Origin: Pseudovibrio brasiliensis
GTDB taxonomy: Bacteria > Pseudomonadota > Alphaproteobacteria > Rhizobiales > Stappiaceae
Assembly: GCF_018282095.1 (NCBI RefSeq)
Contig: NZ_CP074126.1
Coordinates: forward strand, 413,501-477,500
Length of the DNA: 64,000 nt
Direction: 5' to 3'
The notes below the pieces were generated by a model. It worked only from the letters and a program-made list of their open reading frames with translations. It did no database searches and was not told the DNA's origin. Of the stretch, positions 16,099 through 26,500 are shown one piece after another (position 1 is the stretch's first letter; every line of letters starts with the position of its first letter). Both the position numbers and the translations under genes were made by a program.

Positions 16099-17736
16099 TT
16101 ACAGCTTGCCGTCGTAGGCTCTACGGTCAATGCGGCAAGCAAGAACAGTGAAGGTATCGCGTTCCAGCGCTGCCTTCGCTTCCTGTTTCAGGCTCTCTGC
16201 ATCATCCACCCAGACCCCATGACCGCCATAAGCTTCAGCAAGGGCAGGGAAGTTGGTGGCAGAGAAGTCCACGCCCAGATTAGGGTTCTGATTGGCGCGC
16301 TGCTTCAGTTCAATCAGAGACAGGCTCTCATCAACCAGCACGCAGACAATGAACGGCACCTGCATGTCACGCAGAACTGCCAGATCACCAAGACCCATCT
16401 CAAGGCCAGCATCACCAACAAACACGACAACCGGATCTTCTGGCTTTGCCATCTTATGGCCAATGCCCAGTGGCAAGGCACAAGCCATCGTACAAAGCGC
16501 CGAACTCTGCAGCATGGTTCGTGGGTGGAGGCTCTCCCAGATCTGGCTCACCAGAATACGGTGCGCACCGCTGTCAGCCGTAGCAACAGTGGTATCCGGC
16601 AGAGCTTCACGAAGGCCATGGAACACAGTCGCCGGCCCCCAACCGCTTTCCTCTGCAGCAAAGTCTGCTTTCAGCTTGTCTTTTGCAGGCGCGATCCGAT
16701 CACGAAGCCAGTCGCTCTCCTCAGGAACAACACCTGTCTCATCCTCTGGTGTGAGTGAAAGCAGGGTCGGCTTGATGTCACCTTCCAGTGTATGGCTCAC
16801 ATGGTGCATGCCATGGCTGCGCAGCACGGGTGTGAGCTCAATCACCGAAGTGTCTTCACTCCATGGATTGCGCCAGTTCACACGCATCTCGATGGGGTCA
16901 TACCCAATCAACACAACAAGATCGGCATCCGCCAGCAATGGCATCAGGCTCTTGTCGGCTTTTGGAGAAAGGCCAGCCCCACCCAGTGAAAGCTTATGGT
17001 TCTCTGGAATGAGCCCCTTGCCCTTGTAGCTGGTGATCAGCGGGATCTGATAGGCTTCACAGAAGGCCTCAATCTCATTGCCAGCATCTACGTTGACGGC
17101 ATCAACACCAGCAATCGCGATAGGGCGTTGGGCAGAACCCAGCAGATCACGCGCCTGCTCCAGCACATCACCAAATGGCAGCTGTGCAGCGCGAACACCG
17201 TAGTTCGGCGCTTTCTGTGTTTCTGTGCTTTCGCCTTCAGCAACGGAAATCGGCACATCAATGTGCACGGGCCCCGGCTGACCAGACATGGCAATGGAAA
17301 TCGCCTTGTCCATCATGGCGTTCAACGCACCAGCAGAGGCTTTGAAGCTGGCCTTTACGATTGGGCGCAGCAACTGCTGATGGTCCATCACCTGGTGGGT
17401 GTAGGTCTCAGCCTCAGCTGCATCCACACACCCTGTCAGGAAGATCATCGGAACACGATCCTGAAAAGCATTGGCCACCACGTTGACCGCGTTGGTCACA
17501 CCTGGGCCAAGCGTCGCCAACAGAACAACAGGTGCATCCGTGCCTTGGCGGGCAAGGCCATGCCATGCACCTTCAGCCATGAAGCCACCAGCGTTTTCAT
17601 GCTTCACCAGATTGAACTTCAATCCGGCGAGGTTGAGCGCATCCATAAGGGCCAGAACTTCGCCTCCCGGAATACCGAAGGCATACTGGCTACCGGCCTG
17701 ATGCAGTTTTTGAGCAATAAGATCAGCACCGCGCAT
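16099..17736 (-). CDS. ThDP-dependent acetolactate-synthase-like enzyme
   Basis: A 545-residue three-domain thiamine-diphosphate enzyme of the acetolactate synthase/2-oxoacid decarboxylase superfamily. The catalytic glutamate region is KHENAGGFMAEGAW (45-58) and the cofactor motif begins VGDAGLEMGLGDLAVL. After it, the usual Asn-Asn/Asn-Gly reads Asp-Glu (VLVDESLSLIELKQ), an unusual metal-site end. GGGAG lies nine bases before ATG 17736. The gene follows the CoA-transferase by two bases, so both form one operon. The pairing recalls frc-oxc for oxalate, but I see no specific oxalyl-CoA signature; the substrate is open. Confidence 0.85.
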   Translation of the reverse strand: MRGADLIAQKLHQAGSQYAFGIPGGEVLALMDALNLAGLKFNLVKHENAGGFMAEGAWHGLARQGTDAPVVLLATLGPGVTNAVNVVANAFQDRVPMIFLTGCVDAAEAETYTHQVMDHQQLLRPIVKASFKASAGALNAMMDKAISIAMSGQPGPVHIDVPISVAEGESTETQKAPNYGVRAAQLPFGDVLEQARDLLGSAQRPIAIAGVDAVNVDAGNEIEAFCEAYQIPLITSYKGKGLIPENHKLSLGGAGLSPKADKSLMPLLADADLVVLIGYDPIEMRVNWRNPWSEDTSVIELTPVLRSHGMHHVSHTLEGDIKPTLLSLTPEDETGVVPEESDWLRDRIAPAKDKLKADFAAEESGWGPATVFHGLREALPDTTVATADSGAHRILVSQIWESLHPRTMLQSSALCTMACALPLGIGHKMAKPEDPVVVFVGDAGLEMGLGDLAVLRDMQVPFIVCVLVDESLSLIELKQRANQNPNLGVDFSATNFPALAEAYGGHGVWVDDAESLKQEAKAALERDTFTVLACRIDRRAYDGKL

Positions 17737-17738
17737 AA

Positions 17739-19025
17739 TTATGAATCTCCCAGTGACACGACACCGCGAGCTGCGAGATCGTCAATTTCTTCTCTAGTTT
17801 TTTGTAGGTATTTGGTGAGCACTTCAAGGCTGTCCTCGCCAAGGGTCGGCGGCGCTTTACGATATGTAACCGGCGTCTTGCTATAGTTGATCGGGTTACC
17901 AATCAGGCTAACCTGACCGTCTTCAGATTGCCGGTGTGGCAGAGAAATCTTCATGCCACGATGCAGGATCTGCGGATCGCTGAAGACACCGGCCAGATCG
18001 TTGACCGGCCCACATGGAACACCAACAGCTTCAAGCTCGTCAGTCCAATGCTGGGCACCTTGCTTGATCGTGAATTGGCGCAGCAATGGCACCAACTCAG
18101 CGCGGTTGCGCACACGGTCAGCATTGGTCGCAAAGCGTGGATCAGTGCTTAGCTCACGACAACCCAGAACCTCACAGAAACGCTGGTACTGCGCATCGTT
18201 GCCAACAGCCACCATGAAGTCTTTATCAGAGGCCGGGAAGGTCTCATAAGGCACGATGGTCGGGTGCGCATTACCAAGCCGTTTTGGGATGTTGCCATCC
18301 GTCAGATAAGAAAGGCCCTGATTGATCAGCCAGGCCACCTGACAATCCAGCAAGGAAATGTCGATGTGCTGACCTTCACCGCTTTTTTCTCGGTGATGCA
18401 GGGCTGCCAAAATAGCGTTACAGGCGTACATGCCACACATCACGTCAGCGATGCCGACACCAATCTTGGTTGGGCTACCACCTTCTTCCTCAGGCAAGCC
18501 GGTAATGCTCATGATCCCGCCCATGGCCTGGATCAGCGCGTCATAGCCTGCACGGTGAGAATAAGGGCCTGTCTGGCCAAAACCGGTAATGGAACAGTAG
18601 ATCAGACGATCATTTTTCGCGCGCAGATCATCATAACCCAGCCCTTTGCGGGCAAGGTCACCAACCTTGAAGTTCTCGATAACCACATCGGCAGTCGCCG
18701 CCAGCTCCTTCAGCATCTCCACGCCTTCTTCGGAGCGCATGTCGATGCCAAGCGAATGCTTGTTGCGGTTGGAGCTGAGGTAATAGGCGCTCTCGCCAGT
18801 GTCGGCCCCGTCTTTGCCTTTCAGGAAAGGAGGCCCCCACTTACGGGTATCATCGCCACGCTGCGGGTGTTCAATCTTGATGATCTCAGCGCCCATGTCG
18901 CCCAGCAGCTGGGTACAGGTTGGGCCTGCCAGAATGCGGGAAAGGTCAAGCACCACAAGGCCATCCAGTGGCCCTTTGGTGTTGTTGGAAGAGTGGTGCT
19001 GTTCACCGTCTCGTTGAGAATTCAA
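17739..19025 (-). CDS. CaiB/BaiF (class III) CoA-transferase
   Basis: Moves CoA between carboxylic acids through an aspartyl-CoA thioester. The 428-residue sequence starts its conserved core at PLDGLVVLDLSRILAGP and shows ADVVIENFKVGDL, the substrate segment YDALIQAMGGIMSITG, and the catalytic-aspartate region GVGIADVMCGM. The long glycine-rich loop of formyl-CoA:oxalate transferase is absent, so this is a generic family III member. The frame begins at TTG 19025, and a clearly better start is not visible. It is first in the operon with the ThDP enzyme. Confidence 0.9.
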   Translation of the reverse strand: MNSQRDGEQHHSSNNTKGPLDGLVVLDLSRILAGPTCTQLLGDMGAEIIKIEHPQRGDDTRKWGPPFLKGKDGADTGESAYYLSSNRNKHSLGIDMRSEEGVEMLKELAATADVVIENFKVGDLARKGLGYDDLRAKNDRLIYCSITGFGQTGPYSHRAGYDALIQAMGGIMSITGLPEEEGGSPTKIGVGIADVMCGMYACNAILAALHHREKSGEGQHIDISLLDCQVAWLINQGLSYLTDGNIPKRLGNAHPTIVPYETFPASDKDFMVAVGNDAQYQRFCEVLGCRELSTDPRFATNADRVRNRAELVPLLRQFTIKQGAQHWTDELEAVGVPCGPVNDLAGVFSDPQILHRGMKISLPHRQSEDGQVSLIGNPINYSKTPVTYRKAPPTLGEDSLEVLTKYLQKTREEIDDLAARGVVSLGDS

Positions 19026-19222
19026 ACCGTCTAATCCATTGGTATTGAGGCAAGATTGACCGCAAATGGAGGGTGACTGACCCAGTCACATGCAGCAATC
19101 CAGCAAATTTTGGAGAGACGTTAGAGCACTCGGAAAAGGCCCACCACAACAAACTGGAAAATCACACAGTATCGTGATGACCCGTGAAATTTACAGTTTC
19201 CAGCGTGATGGACCTGTGGGTT

Positions 19223-20059
19223 TTACCAGTGCTTGGTATTGGCAAGATCAAGCCATGCTCGGCGGATCCAGTTGGCTTTCATAGAGTGACCACCATCATG
19301 AAGGCAAAGCTCCAGCTTTTCACCTTCAGCAGACCACACATCACACTCCAGCTCGCCCGCAGTGATGGACGTTGGCTCGGTGCCATAAAGGCCTGCCTGC
19401 CGCTTCCACACATCCAGACTGTCAAACACGTCAGACTGACGCCAGTTCGCGCCAATCGCACGGCCCACCATCGGAACAGTTTTATCTTCAACACCGTGCG
19501 TGTGATACAAGTTGGTCAAAGGAGACGGGCACTTCTCTGGAATAGGATCCCAGAAGGCACCAGCAATCGGAGCAAAACCGGCATAGTTTTCGCCTTTATA
19601 GCAGGCCAGATTCCAAACCATGGAACCGCCCATGGAAAAGCCGGAAAGCAGTATCTTCTCACTATCAATCGGGAAACGATCAGAAACGTCTGCCAGCAAC
19701 TCATCGAAGAACTTGAACTCGTTGCGATCCTGACTTGGGGAGCCCGGATAAGACCAGGAACCGCCCACCCCCTGCGGCACGATCAAGGCGACACCGAGCT
19801 CGTTTGCAAGGTTGCGCAGAGCCTTGTTCTCAATGGCGCGATCAGCTTTGCCCTTCCACCCGTGTAGGTAGATTATGGCGCCAATCTGTTCATCAGAGAC
19901 AGGAGAATCCGGAAGTGCAATATAGTATTCACCGCTCTCAACTTCACACGGCGCTGTCACGCCGCAGGTCGCTTCCTCAGCCATACTTGCATTGGGAACC
20001 AACCCTGAAAGAACCACAGTAGCAAACGTAATCGCACTTGTAATAAGGCTCATGCCCAT
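19223..20059 (-). CDS. Secreted poly(3-hydroxybutyrate) depolymerase/LpqC-like esterase
   Basis: A 278-residue alpha/beta hydrolase with a Sec signal peptide (about 1-27, cut near SMAEE). Family markers are the oxyanion strand IIYLHGWKGKAD, the nucleophile elbow GFSMGGSM and a C-terminal catalytic His in LHDGGHSM. Two cysteines (TCGVTAPCEV) just after the signal fit a disulfide and an exported enzyme. LpqC-type proteins include PHB oligomer depolymerases and feruloyl esterases; the substrate cannot be read here. ATG 20053 is an alternative start. Confidence 0.85.
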   Translation of the reverse strand: MGMSLITSAITFATVVLSGLVPNASMAEEATCGVTAPCEVESGEYYIALPDSPVSDEQIGAIIYLHGWKGKADRAIENKALRNLANELGVALIVPQGVGGSWSYPGSPSQDRNEFKFFDELLADVSDRFPIDSEKILLSGFSMGGSMVWNLACYKGENYAGFAPIAGAFWDPIPEKCPSPLTNLYHTHGVEDKTVPMVGRAIGANWRQSDVFDSLDVWKRQAGLYGTEPTSITAGELECDVWSAEGEKLELCLHDGGHSMKANWIRRAWLDLANTKHW

Positions 20060-20213
20060 TCCACTTCTTGTCGGCTTCTCGGATCTAACTCTTTGAAATC
20101 CATGGCTAAATCCACGAATTGCCGAGATTAATTTTGATTATGCTAACATACGCCTCAAGGGCGGTCTTACTCTCAAAAATGATGCCGTCATTTACGGCTT
20201 ACCGCGAAAGGGC

Positions 20214-20999
20214 CTACTGCCATTCCCCTTCGGTGGGAATGTGCAAGGTATTGCCGCAATGCTTGCAGTGAACGGCGTCATTATCGTGACGATTAAGGCC
20301 ACAATCAGGACAGGCGTATTTGACTTTCGACGGACGGAAAATGGTCTGGATCAGCCGCAAAAACAGCGCCACGCCAAACACCATGATGACAATCGTAATC
20401 CCGCGGCCCATCGTATCCGTCATGGTGATGTCGCCGTAGCCAGTCGTCGTCAGCGTGGTGACGGTAAAGTACAGCGCGTCCATGTAGGAGTTGATGTCGG
20501 GGTTCAGCTGCGCCTCGATCACATAAACAACCGCGCTCACCATAAACACGAAAACCATCAGGTTCAGGGCCGAGTTGATGATCTCTTCATGCTCTTTGAA
20601 CCACGAGAACGTCTCCCGTAAATCCTTCATCACATGATAGGACCGCAGCAATCGCAGCATGCGGATCACCCGCAGGAAGCCGAGGTTCTCGATAAATGCC
20701 TCTGCAAACAGCGAAAGGATCACAATCAGATCCGCAAGCGCTGTGCTGTCAAACGCCGCTCTGAAAGGCCGCAGAGCAATGGCGAGGCGGAAGCCATAGT
20801 CAATCAGCAGAATGAGGCCGATAGCCCAATCCAGTGTTGGGTAGCTTTCCAACTGTGGAAGCGTGGCAGAAAGCACGAAGTAGAGGATCGTCACCACATC
20901 GAACATCAACAGCCCGATGCGCCAGGAACGCGCTGCGGTGGTCTGCCCGAAATAGAGACGTCGCAAAGCGCCCCTGAAATCGGTTATTGCTTCCTGCAT
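20214..20999 (-). CDS. Voltage-gated-like potassium channel with C-terminal zinc ribbon
   Basis: A 261-residue six-segment ion channel subunit. S1-S4 occupy about 25-125, S4 carrying spaced arginines (RVIRMLRLLRSYH), and the pore has the K+ filter TTTGYGD (184-190). Just after S6 the tail holds two Cys-x2-Cys knuckles (C230/C233, C245/C248), a rubredoxin-like zinc ribbon that is unusual in this family and may sense metal or redox state or help tetramerise. ATG 20999 with GGGGAT upstream is chosen; ATG 21038 would add 13 residues. Confidence 0.88.
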   Translation of the reverse strand: MQEAITDFRGALRRLYFGQTTAARSWRIGLLMFDVVTILYFVLSATLPQLESYPTLDWAIGLILLIDYGFRLAIALRPFRAAFDSTALADLIVILSLFAEAFIENLGFLRVIRMLRLLRSYHVMKDLRETFSWFKEHEEIINSALNLMVFVFMVSAVVYVIEAQLNPDINSYMDALYFTVTTLTTTGYGDITMTDTMGRGITIVIMVFGVALFLRLIQTIFRPSKVKYACPDCGLNRHDNDAVHCKHCGNTLHIPTEGEWQ

Positions 21000-21230
21000 A
21001 AATCTAAATCCCCTAATCCCGACGTGATGCCCGATCAAAATCTACTAGCAAATCTGGGGTTTTCTGCAAAGTCACTCAAGATCCCGGCGCAAAAACTTTC
21101 GTGTGAACCGCTGTTGCAGACGTTCCGCTAAGGCGGGCCGCCAAGTGGCAAGTAAACCCTTACGTTTTCCCTTAGTGAGTTTATCGAAAAATTCTGCAAC
21201 TGATTAAAGGGTTTCTGCTCTACTTCTGGC

Positions 21231-22160
21231 ATGAAAAAAGCCAAGGCCATTCCGGTGCCGCCACCTCCCGGGTATTTGGAGGAATGGCGGGCAACCAACA
21301 ACACCTGTCTGGTAACGGGCGCAACGGATGGCATCGGCAGGGCACTTGCGATCCGTCTGGCAGATGCTGGCCAAAGTCTGGTCCTCGTAGGTCGTTCTAA
21401 GGATAAATTGAGATCCGTCCTCAAGGAGGTCGGCGAAGCTGGCCCTAATCGCTCCCACCGCAGCTTTGTTGCAGACCTCTCGCTCATCTCCGAGGTGGAT
21501 CGCCTCGCCAACGAGATACAGCAAAAGCTGCCAGACCTGAGCCGTGTTGTCCTCTGCGCCAGTGAAATCCCAGGTTTCCAAGGCATCACAAAAGAAGGGA
21601 TCGAGGCAGGCTTTGCTGTCATCTATCTCAGCCGGTTCCAGCTCCTCAACAAACTCACGCCTCTGCTGAAGAAACAGAACGCGCCCCGTGTCGTTTCTTT
21701 CGCCAGCCCTGCCACCCGGTTCGAGCTGCCCAACATGATGCTGCTCAACAATCCGGATTGCAAACTCAGCAACTGGGAACGCCGCAAGGCCCACACCAAC
21801 TGCAACCTTCTCTTCCTTGCCGAGATCGCAGAACAGCTGAAAGATACAGAGATCTGTATCAACGCCTTTGGCCCAGGTCTTGTCCTCACCAAGCAGATAC
21901 AGGGCTACAGCGCAGCAAGACGCTTCTGGCTGGGCATGAAGAGCTCATTGGTCGGCAAGTCTGCACCTTACGCGGCACTGCCAGCCATGCACATGCTGCT
22001 CTCGCAGGATTTCGCGGAGAAGACTGGCGGCTTCTACGAATGCGGCACCAAATACCCGCCAGACAAGCATTTTCTGGATGCCGAAACGCGGCGCAAGTTC
22101 TGGGAAGACACACAACAACTCGTGCAACTGGCACAGGTGAGTGCGTGTAAAAACACCTAG
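21231..22160 (+). CDS. Short-chain dehydrogenase/reductase family protein, catalytic Tyr replaced
   Basis: A 309-residue classical-length SDR with an intact NAD(P) motif TGATDGIG (29-36) and the VLVGRSKDKL strand. The NNAG motif reads CASE (109-112), and the catalytic Tyr-x3-Lys reads Trp-Glu-Arg-Arg-Lys (182-186), so tyrosine is lost while lysine stays. The retinol-dehydrogenase-like layout is otherwise normal. It may bind a nucleotide without oxidoreductase activity. It is a single gene between the K+ channel and the efflux operon. The start ATG is ordinary. Confidence 0.8.
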   Translation: MKKAKAIPVPPPPGYLEEWRATNNTCLVTGATDGIGRALAIRLADAGQSLVLVGRSKDKLRSVLKEVGEAGPNRSHRSFVADLSLISEVDRLANEIQQKLPDLSRVVLCASEIPGFQGITKEGIEAGFAVIYLSRFQLLNKLTPLLKKQNAPRVVSFASPATRFELPNMMLLNNPDCKLSNWERRKAHTNCNLLFLAEIAEQLKDTEICINAFGPGLVLTKQIQGYSAARRFWLGMKSSLVGKSAPYAALPAMHMLLSQDFAEKTGGFYECGTKYPPDKHFLDAETRRKFWEDTQQLVQLAQVSACKNT

Positions 22161-22368
22161 AAACCGCTTTTTGTGACAGCGATCACGGGCTTTCCCTCAC
22201 GAAAATGAGAGGAGAACTTCACTTCTCAATCCGACTTGAACGCAACGTCGCCAGGGCACCTTGGCAGCGAAGACTCCAGCTGTGCCCAAGCCATCAAGGA
22301 TTGAGTCACTTCCCTAGGGTAATGTTAGGCAAGTGCTGCCAGCAATTCTCAATGTGTAAGAGTAAAAA

Positions 22369-23526
22369 ATGAAAAATAAAATTGAATTCCCTGCCGGCCG
22401 GAATGGAAGTTTGATTTCATCTGCACGTAAAGTCGCCGCTTCATTTCTGGTGGCGTCTCTTGGCAGTTTCCTCATTTCAGGAGTGGTCAACGCGCAAGAG
22501 GCAGCGCCCCCGCCGCCGGGCGTTCTTGTAGAACCTGCGCGCAAAGAAGTTATTGAAGAAGAACGCGTTTTCGCAGGGCGTACCGAGGCAATCAGTCAGG
22601 TCGCCCTCATCGCACGTGTTGGCGGGTTTCTTGAACCCTTAGAGTTCAGGGAAGGCCAGACTGTCAAACAAGGCGATCTTCTCTACGTGATCCAGCAGGA
22701 GCCGTATGAGTTTGCCGTTGAGCAATCGCAGGCCAATCTGGAAAGTGCGCAGGCCAAGGTGGATCTGGCAAAGGTCGACTTCGACCGTAAGGAGCAGCTG
22801 GTCAATCGAGACACGATCTCGGTTTCAGAACTGGACACAGCTCGCGCCAACCTAAAAGAAGCCAACGCCACCCTCGCTCTTCGTCAGGCAGACCTCAAAC
22901 TCTCCGAACTTGATCTGAGCTACACAGAAATCCGTGCCCCTCTGGATGGCCAGATCGGAACCTCCGCGTTTAAGGAAGGGGCTTACGTCAATGCCAACAG
23001 CGGTACACTGGCAACCATCACCTCTCTTGACCCAATCCGCGTTGCTTTCCCTGTTCCTCAGGCGCTGATCCTGCAGGCACAGCGGGCAGATAATCTGGAA
23101 ACAGACAATATCCTCCTTCGCATTCGCTTGTCTGACGGCAAGTTCTATCAACACGACGGCAAGCTGGACTTCCTGGAAGCGGAAGCCAATCCAGGCACTG
23201 ACACCGTCACTGCCTATGCTGTGTTTGAGAACCCTGATCATGTCCTCTTCGATCATCAGCTGGTTGATGTGGTCGCCAACCCTAAAGATGCAGCCCCCGT
23301 GCTCGTTGTCTCCCAGTCCGCACTGCTGCTGGATCAGGAAGGTCCATATGTGCTGAAGGTGAACAAGGAAGATGTGGTTGAACAGCAGCGTATCACCGTT
23401 GTTGACCAGATCAACGGCCTCGTCATCGTTGGCAGTGGTCTGGAAGAAGGCGATCTGGTGATCACCTCCGGCATTCAGAAAGTCCGCCCGGGAATTAAAG
23501 TCAACGCGCAGCTGGCAGGTCAGTAA
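22369..23526 (+). CDS. RND efflux periplasmic adaptor (MexE/AcrA family)
   Basis: Membrane-fusion protein linking the RND pump to an outer-membrane channel. It has 385 residues: a signal peptide (about 1-42, cut near VNAQE), a lipoyl/barrel half starting ARVGGFLEPLEFREGQTVKQGDLL, a helical hairpin (QANLESAQAKVDLAKVDF region), then the second lipoyl half (YTEIRAPLDGQIG) and beta-barrel. No lipobox cysteine is seen, so it is not a lipoprotein. The pump gene starts three bases after its stop. No TolC-type gene or dedicated regulator is in the window. Confidence 0.94.
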   Translation: MKNKIEFPAGRNGSLISSARKVAASFLVASLGSFLISGVVNAQEAAPPPPGVLVEPARKEVIEEERVFAGRTEAISQVALIARVGGFLEPLEFREGQTVKQGDLLYVIQQEPYEFAVEQSQANLESAQAKVDLAKVDFDRKEQLVNRDTISVSELDTARANLKEANATLALRQADLKLSELDLSYTEIRAPLDGQIGTSAFKEGAYVNANSGTLATITSLDPIRVAFPVPQALILQAQRADNLETDNILLRIRLSDGKFYQHDGKLDFLEAEANPGTDTVTAYAVFENPDHVLFDHQLVDVVANPKDAAPVLVVSQSALLLDQEGPYVLKVNKEDVVEQQRITVVDQINGLVIVGSGLEEGDLVITSGIQKVRPGIKVNAQLAGQ

Positions 23527-23529
23527 ACC

Positions 23530-26500
23530 ATGATCTATGACATGTTTATTCGCCGACCGCGGTTGGCGATGGTGATTTCGATCCTGATCGTTGTGGTCGG
23601 CGCGATCTCGATTTTCTCTATTCCGGTCTCCCAGTATCCAACAATCGCACCACCAACCGTGCAGGTGAATGCCACCTACATCGGTGCAGATGCGCTCACG
23701 GTGGAAGAGAGTGTGGGCCAGCCCATAGAAGGGGCGGTCAACGGCGTGGATGGCATGCGCTATATGAAGTCTTCTTCATCCAGCGATGGCACCTACTCCC
23801 TGACGGTTTACTTCGATCTGACCACCAATCCTGACATCAATGCGGTAAACGTTCAGAACCGAATAAGTACGATCGAGAGTAAGCTCCCTCAGGAAGTGCG
23901 GGATCAGGGCGTCAACGTCACCAAAAAGGCCGGTGACCTGCTGCAGGCGATCTCTTTTTTCTCTCCCGATCAAACCCACGACGGCCTCTTCATTTCCAAC
24001 TACGTCACCATCAACATCGTAGACGAACTGAAGCGTATTCCGGGAGTAGGGGACGCCAGCGTCTTCGGCGCGCAGGATTATTCCATGCGCATCTGGCTGG
24101 ATCCGGTCAAACTCAGAGCTCTCAATCTAACAGCAGAAGACGTGATCTCTGCAGTTCAATCTCAAAACAAACAGGCGGCTGTAGGCCGTATCGGTGCAGC
24201 ACCTCTGGCTGCGGACCAGCAACTCCAGCTGACGGTTACGGCGAAAGGCCGCTTGAACACCGTTGAGGAGTTCCAGAACATCGTTCTGCGTGCCAATCCG
24301 GATGGATCTGTCGTCCATCTGAGCAATGTGGCCCGCGTAGAACTTAGCAGCGCCTCCTTTGACGTACTGGCAGAATACAATCAGCAGCCAACGGCGATGA
24401 TCGGCATCTACTTGTCTCCGGGCGCGAATGCGGTGGCAGTGTCAGAAGCCGTAAATGAGCGTATTGCTTATCTGGCAGAACGCTTTCCCGAAGATCTCAC
24501 TTACATCTCTGTCTTCGATACTTCTCTTTTCGTAAATGAGATGATTTCGAAGGTGATCCATACGCTGCTGGAAGCCTTCGTGCTTGTGACCATTGTGGTC
24601 TACGTCTTCCTTGGCAAGTTCCGGGCAACGCTTATCCCACTCATCGCGGTGCCGGTGTCAATCATCGGTGCAGTCGCAGTAGCTTACATGATGGGCTATT
24701 CGGCCAACACAATCTCACTGCTGGCCCTGGTGCTTGCCATCGGTATCGTGGTGGATGATGCGATCATCGTGGTTGAGAACGTTGAACGCATTATGCACGA
24801 GCACCCCGACCTCACACCGGCGCAAGCAACCTCCAAAGCCGTGGGTGAGATTGCTGCGCCCGTGCTTGCCACAACGCTTGTGCTGCTCTCAGTGTTTGTG
24901 CCAGTGGCCTTCCTGCCGGGCTCATCCGGCGTGCTCTTCCGTGAGTTTGCGGTGTCCATCTCCGCAGCTATGGTCATCTCCACCATCAACGCGCTGTCCC
25001 TGTCCCCGGCACTTTGTGCAATCCTGATGAAGTCAGAGAACCTGACGGGCGTGATGGCCAAGATCTCTCAGAAGATTGATGATGTCGGTCACGGCTACGC
25101 GAACCTCATCAAACGCATCGCAAAGATGTCTTTGTACTCGTTGCCTGCGGTTGTTGGTTTTGCGCTTTTCGGTTTCCTGATTGTGTCCAACACGCCAGAT
25201 GGCTTCGTGCCGGATGAGGACAAAGGCTATGCCATGGTGCTGGTCAACCTGCCTCCGGGGGCATCTCGCAACCGGACAGAAGCAGTTATGCGCAAAGCTG
25301 ATGAGATCATCCGCAAGGATCCGGCGGTAGACTCCACCACCATGATCATAGGTCTCGATCTGTTGGCAGGTGGCGGTTCTTCACCAAACGCGGGTGTCTT
25401 CTTCGTCAAACTCAAAGACTATGAGGAACGTCCATCTCGTGAGCTGTCTTCCTTTGCTTTTGTCTACCGAACATACGGATCGCTGGCAGGTATTCCGGAA
25501 GCAACCTTCTTCCCGGTCAACCCGGCGGCAATTGATGGTCTTGGCACCGTTGGTGGTTTCGAGTTTATCATGGAAGCGCTGGAAGGTCAGGACCCGACAG
25601 TTCTTGCTCAGATCTCTCGCTCACTGATCGTGGCGGCGAATGAAGCGCCTGATATCGCATCGTTCTTCACCACCTTCAACGCAAACACCCCTCAGCTAAA
25701 TGTACAGCTGGACCGTGAGCGTGCGCAGGTGCTTGGCCTTAACATCGCCAGCGTCTACAACGCATTGCAGGCGACGCTGGGCGGCTACTACATCAACGAC
25801 TTCAACCTCTATGGCCGGACATGGACCGTCCGCCTGCAGGCTGAACAGAAGTACCGCTCTGGTGTTGAAGACATTGGCTCCATCTTTGTCCGCTCCGATA
25901 CCGGTGAGATGGTGGAACTCTCCTCTGTCGTGCACACGGAGCTGTCGCGTGGTGCAAACACCATCACCCGCTACAACAACTACCGTGCAGTCTCCTTCAA
26001 CGGCAATGCCGCTCCGGGAGCTGGCTTGGGTGAAGCTCTGACAGCAATGGAAGGTGTGGCCGCCGAAGCCTTGCCAAAGGGCTATGCCTATGAATGGACC
26101 GGTCTGGCACTGGAACAGAAAGAAGCAGCAGGTCAAACGGCATTGGTGCTCGGTCTGGCCTTCTTGTTCGCCTACTTGTTCCTCGTGGCGCTTTATGAAA
26201 GCTGGAACACACCTATCCCAGTTCTGCTTTCCGTGGCTCCGGCCTTGGCAGGTGCGTTGCTCAGCCTCTGGATCTTCGGATTGGCCTTCGATCTCTATGC
26301 GCAGATCGGTATGGTCATTCTGATCGCATTGGCTGGTAAGAACGCGATCCTGATGAATGAGTTCTCACTTGAAAAGCGCATTGATGGCATGGGTCTATAT
26401 GAGTCTGCCATTGAAGGTGCCCGCCTGCGTTTCCGTCCGGTGATGATGACATCACTGGCATTCTCCGCAGGTCTGGTGCCATTGGTGATCGCATCTGGTC

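Noticed and set aside
16996..17886. 296-codon plus-strand frame
   Set aside because: Antisense to the ThDP enzyme and the end of the CoA-transferase, both strong family matches.
16099..19025. Reading the operon as frc-oxc (oxalate degradation)
   Set aside because: The transferase lacks the Frc glycine-rich loop and the ThDP protein lacks a specific oxalyl-CoA signature. Family level only is supported.
18264..19034. 256-codon plus-strand frame
   Set aside because: Antisense shadow of the CaiB-type CoA-transferase.
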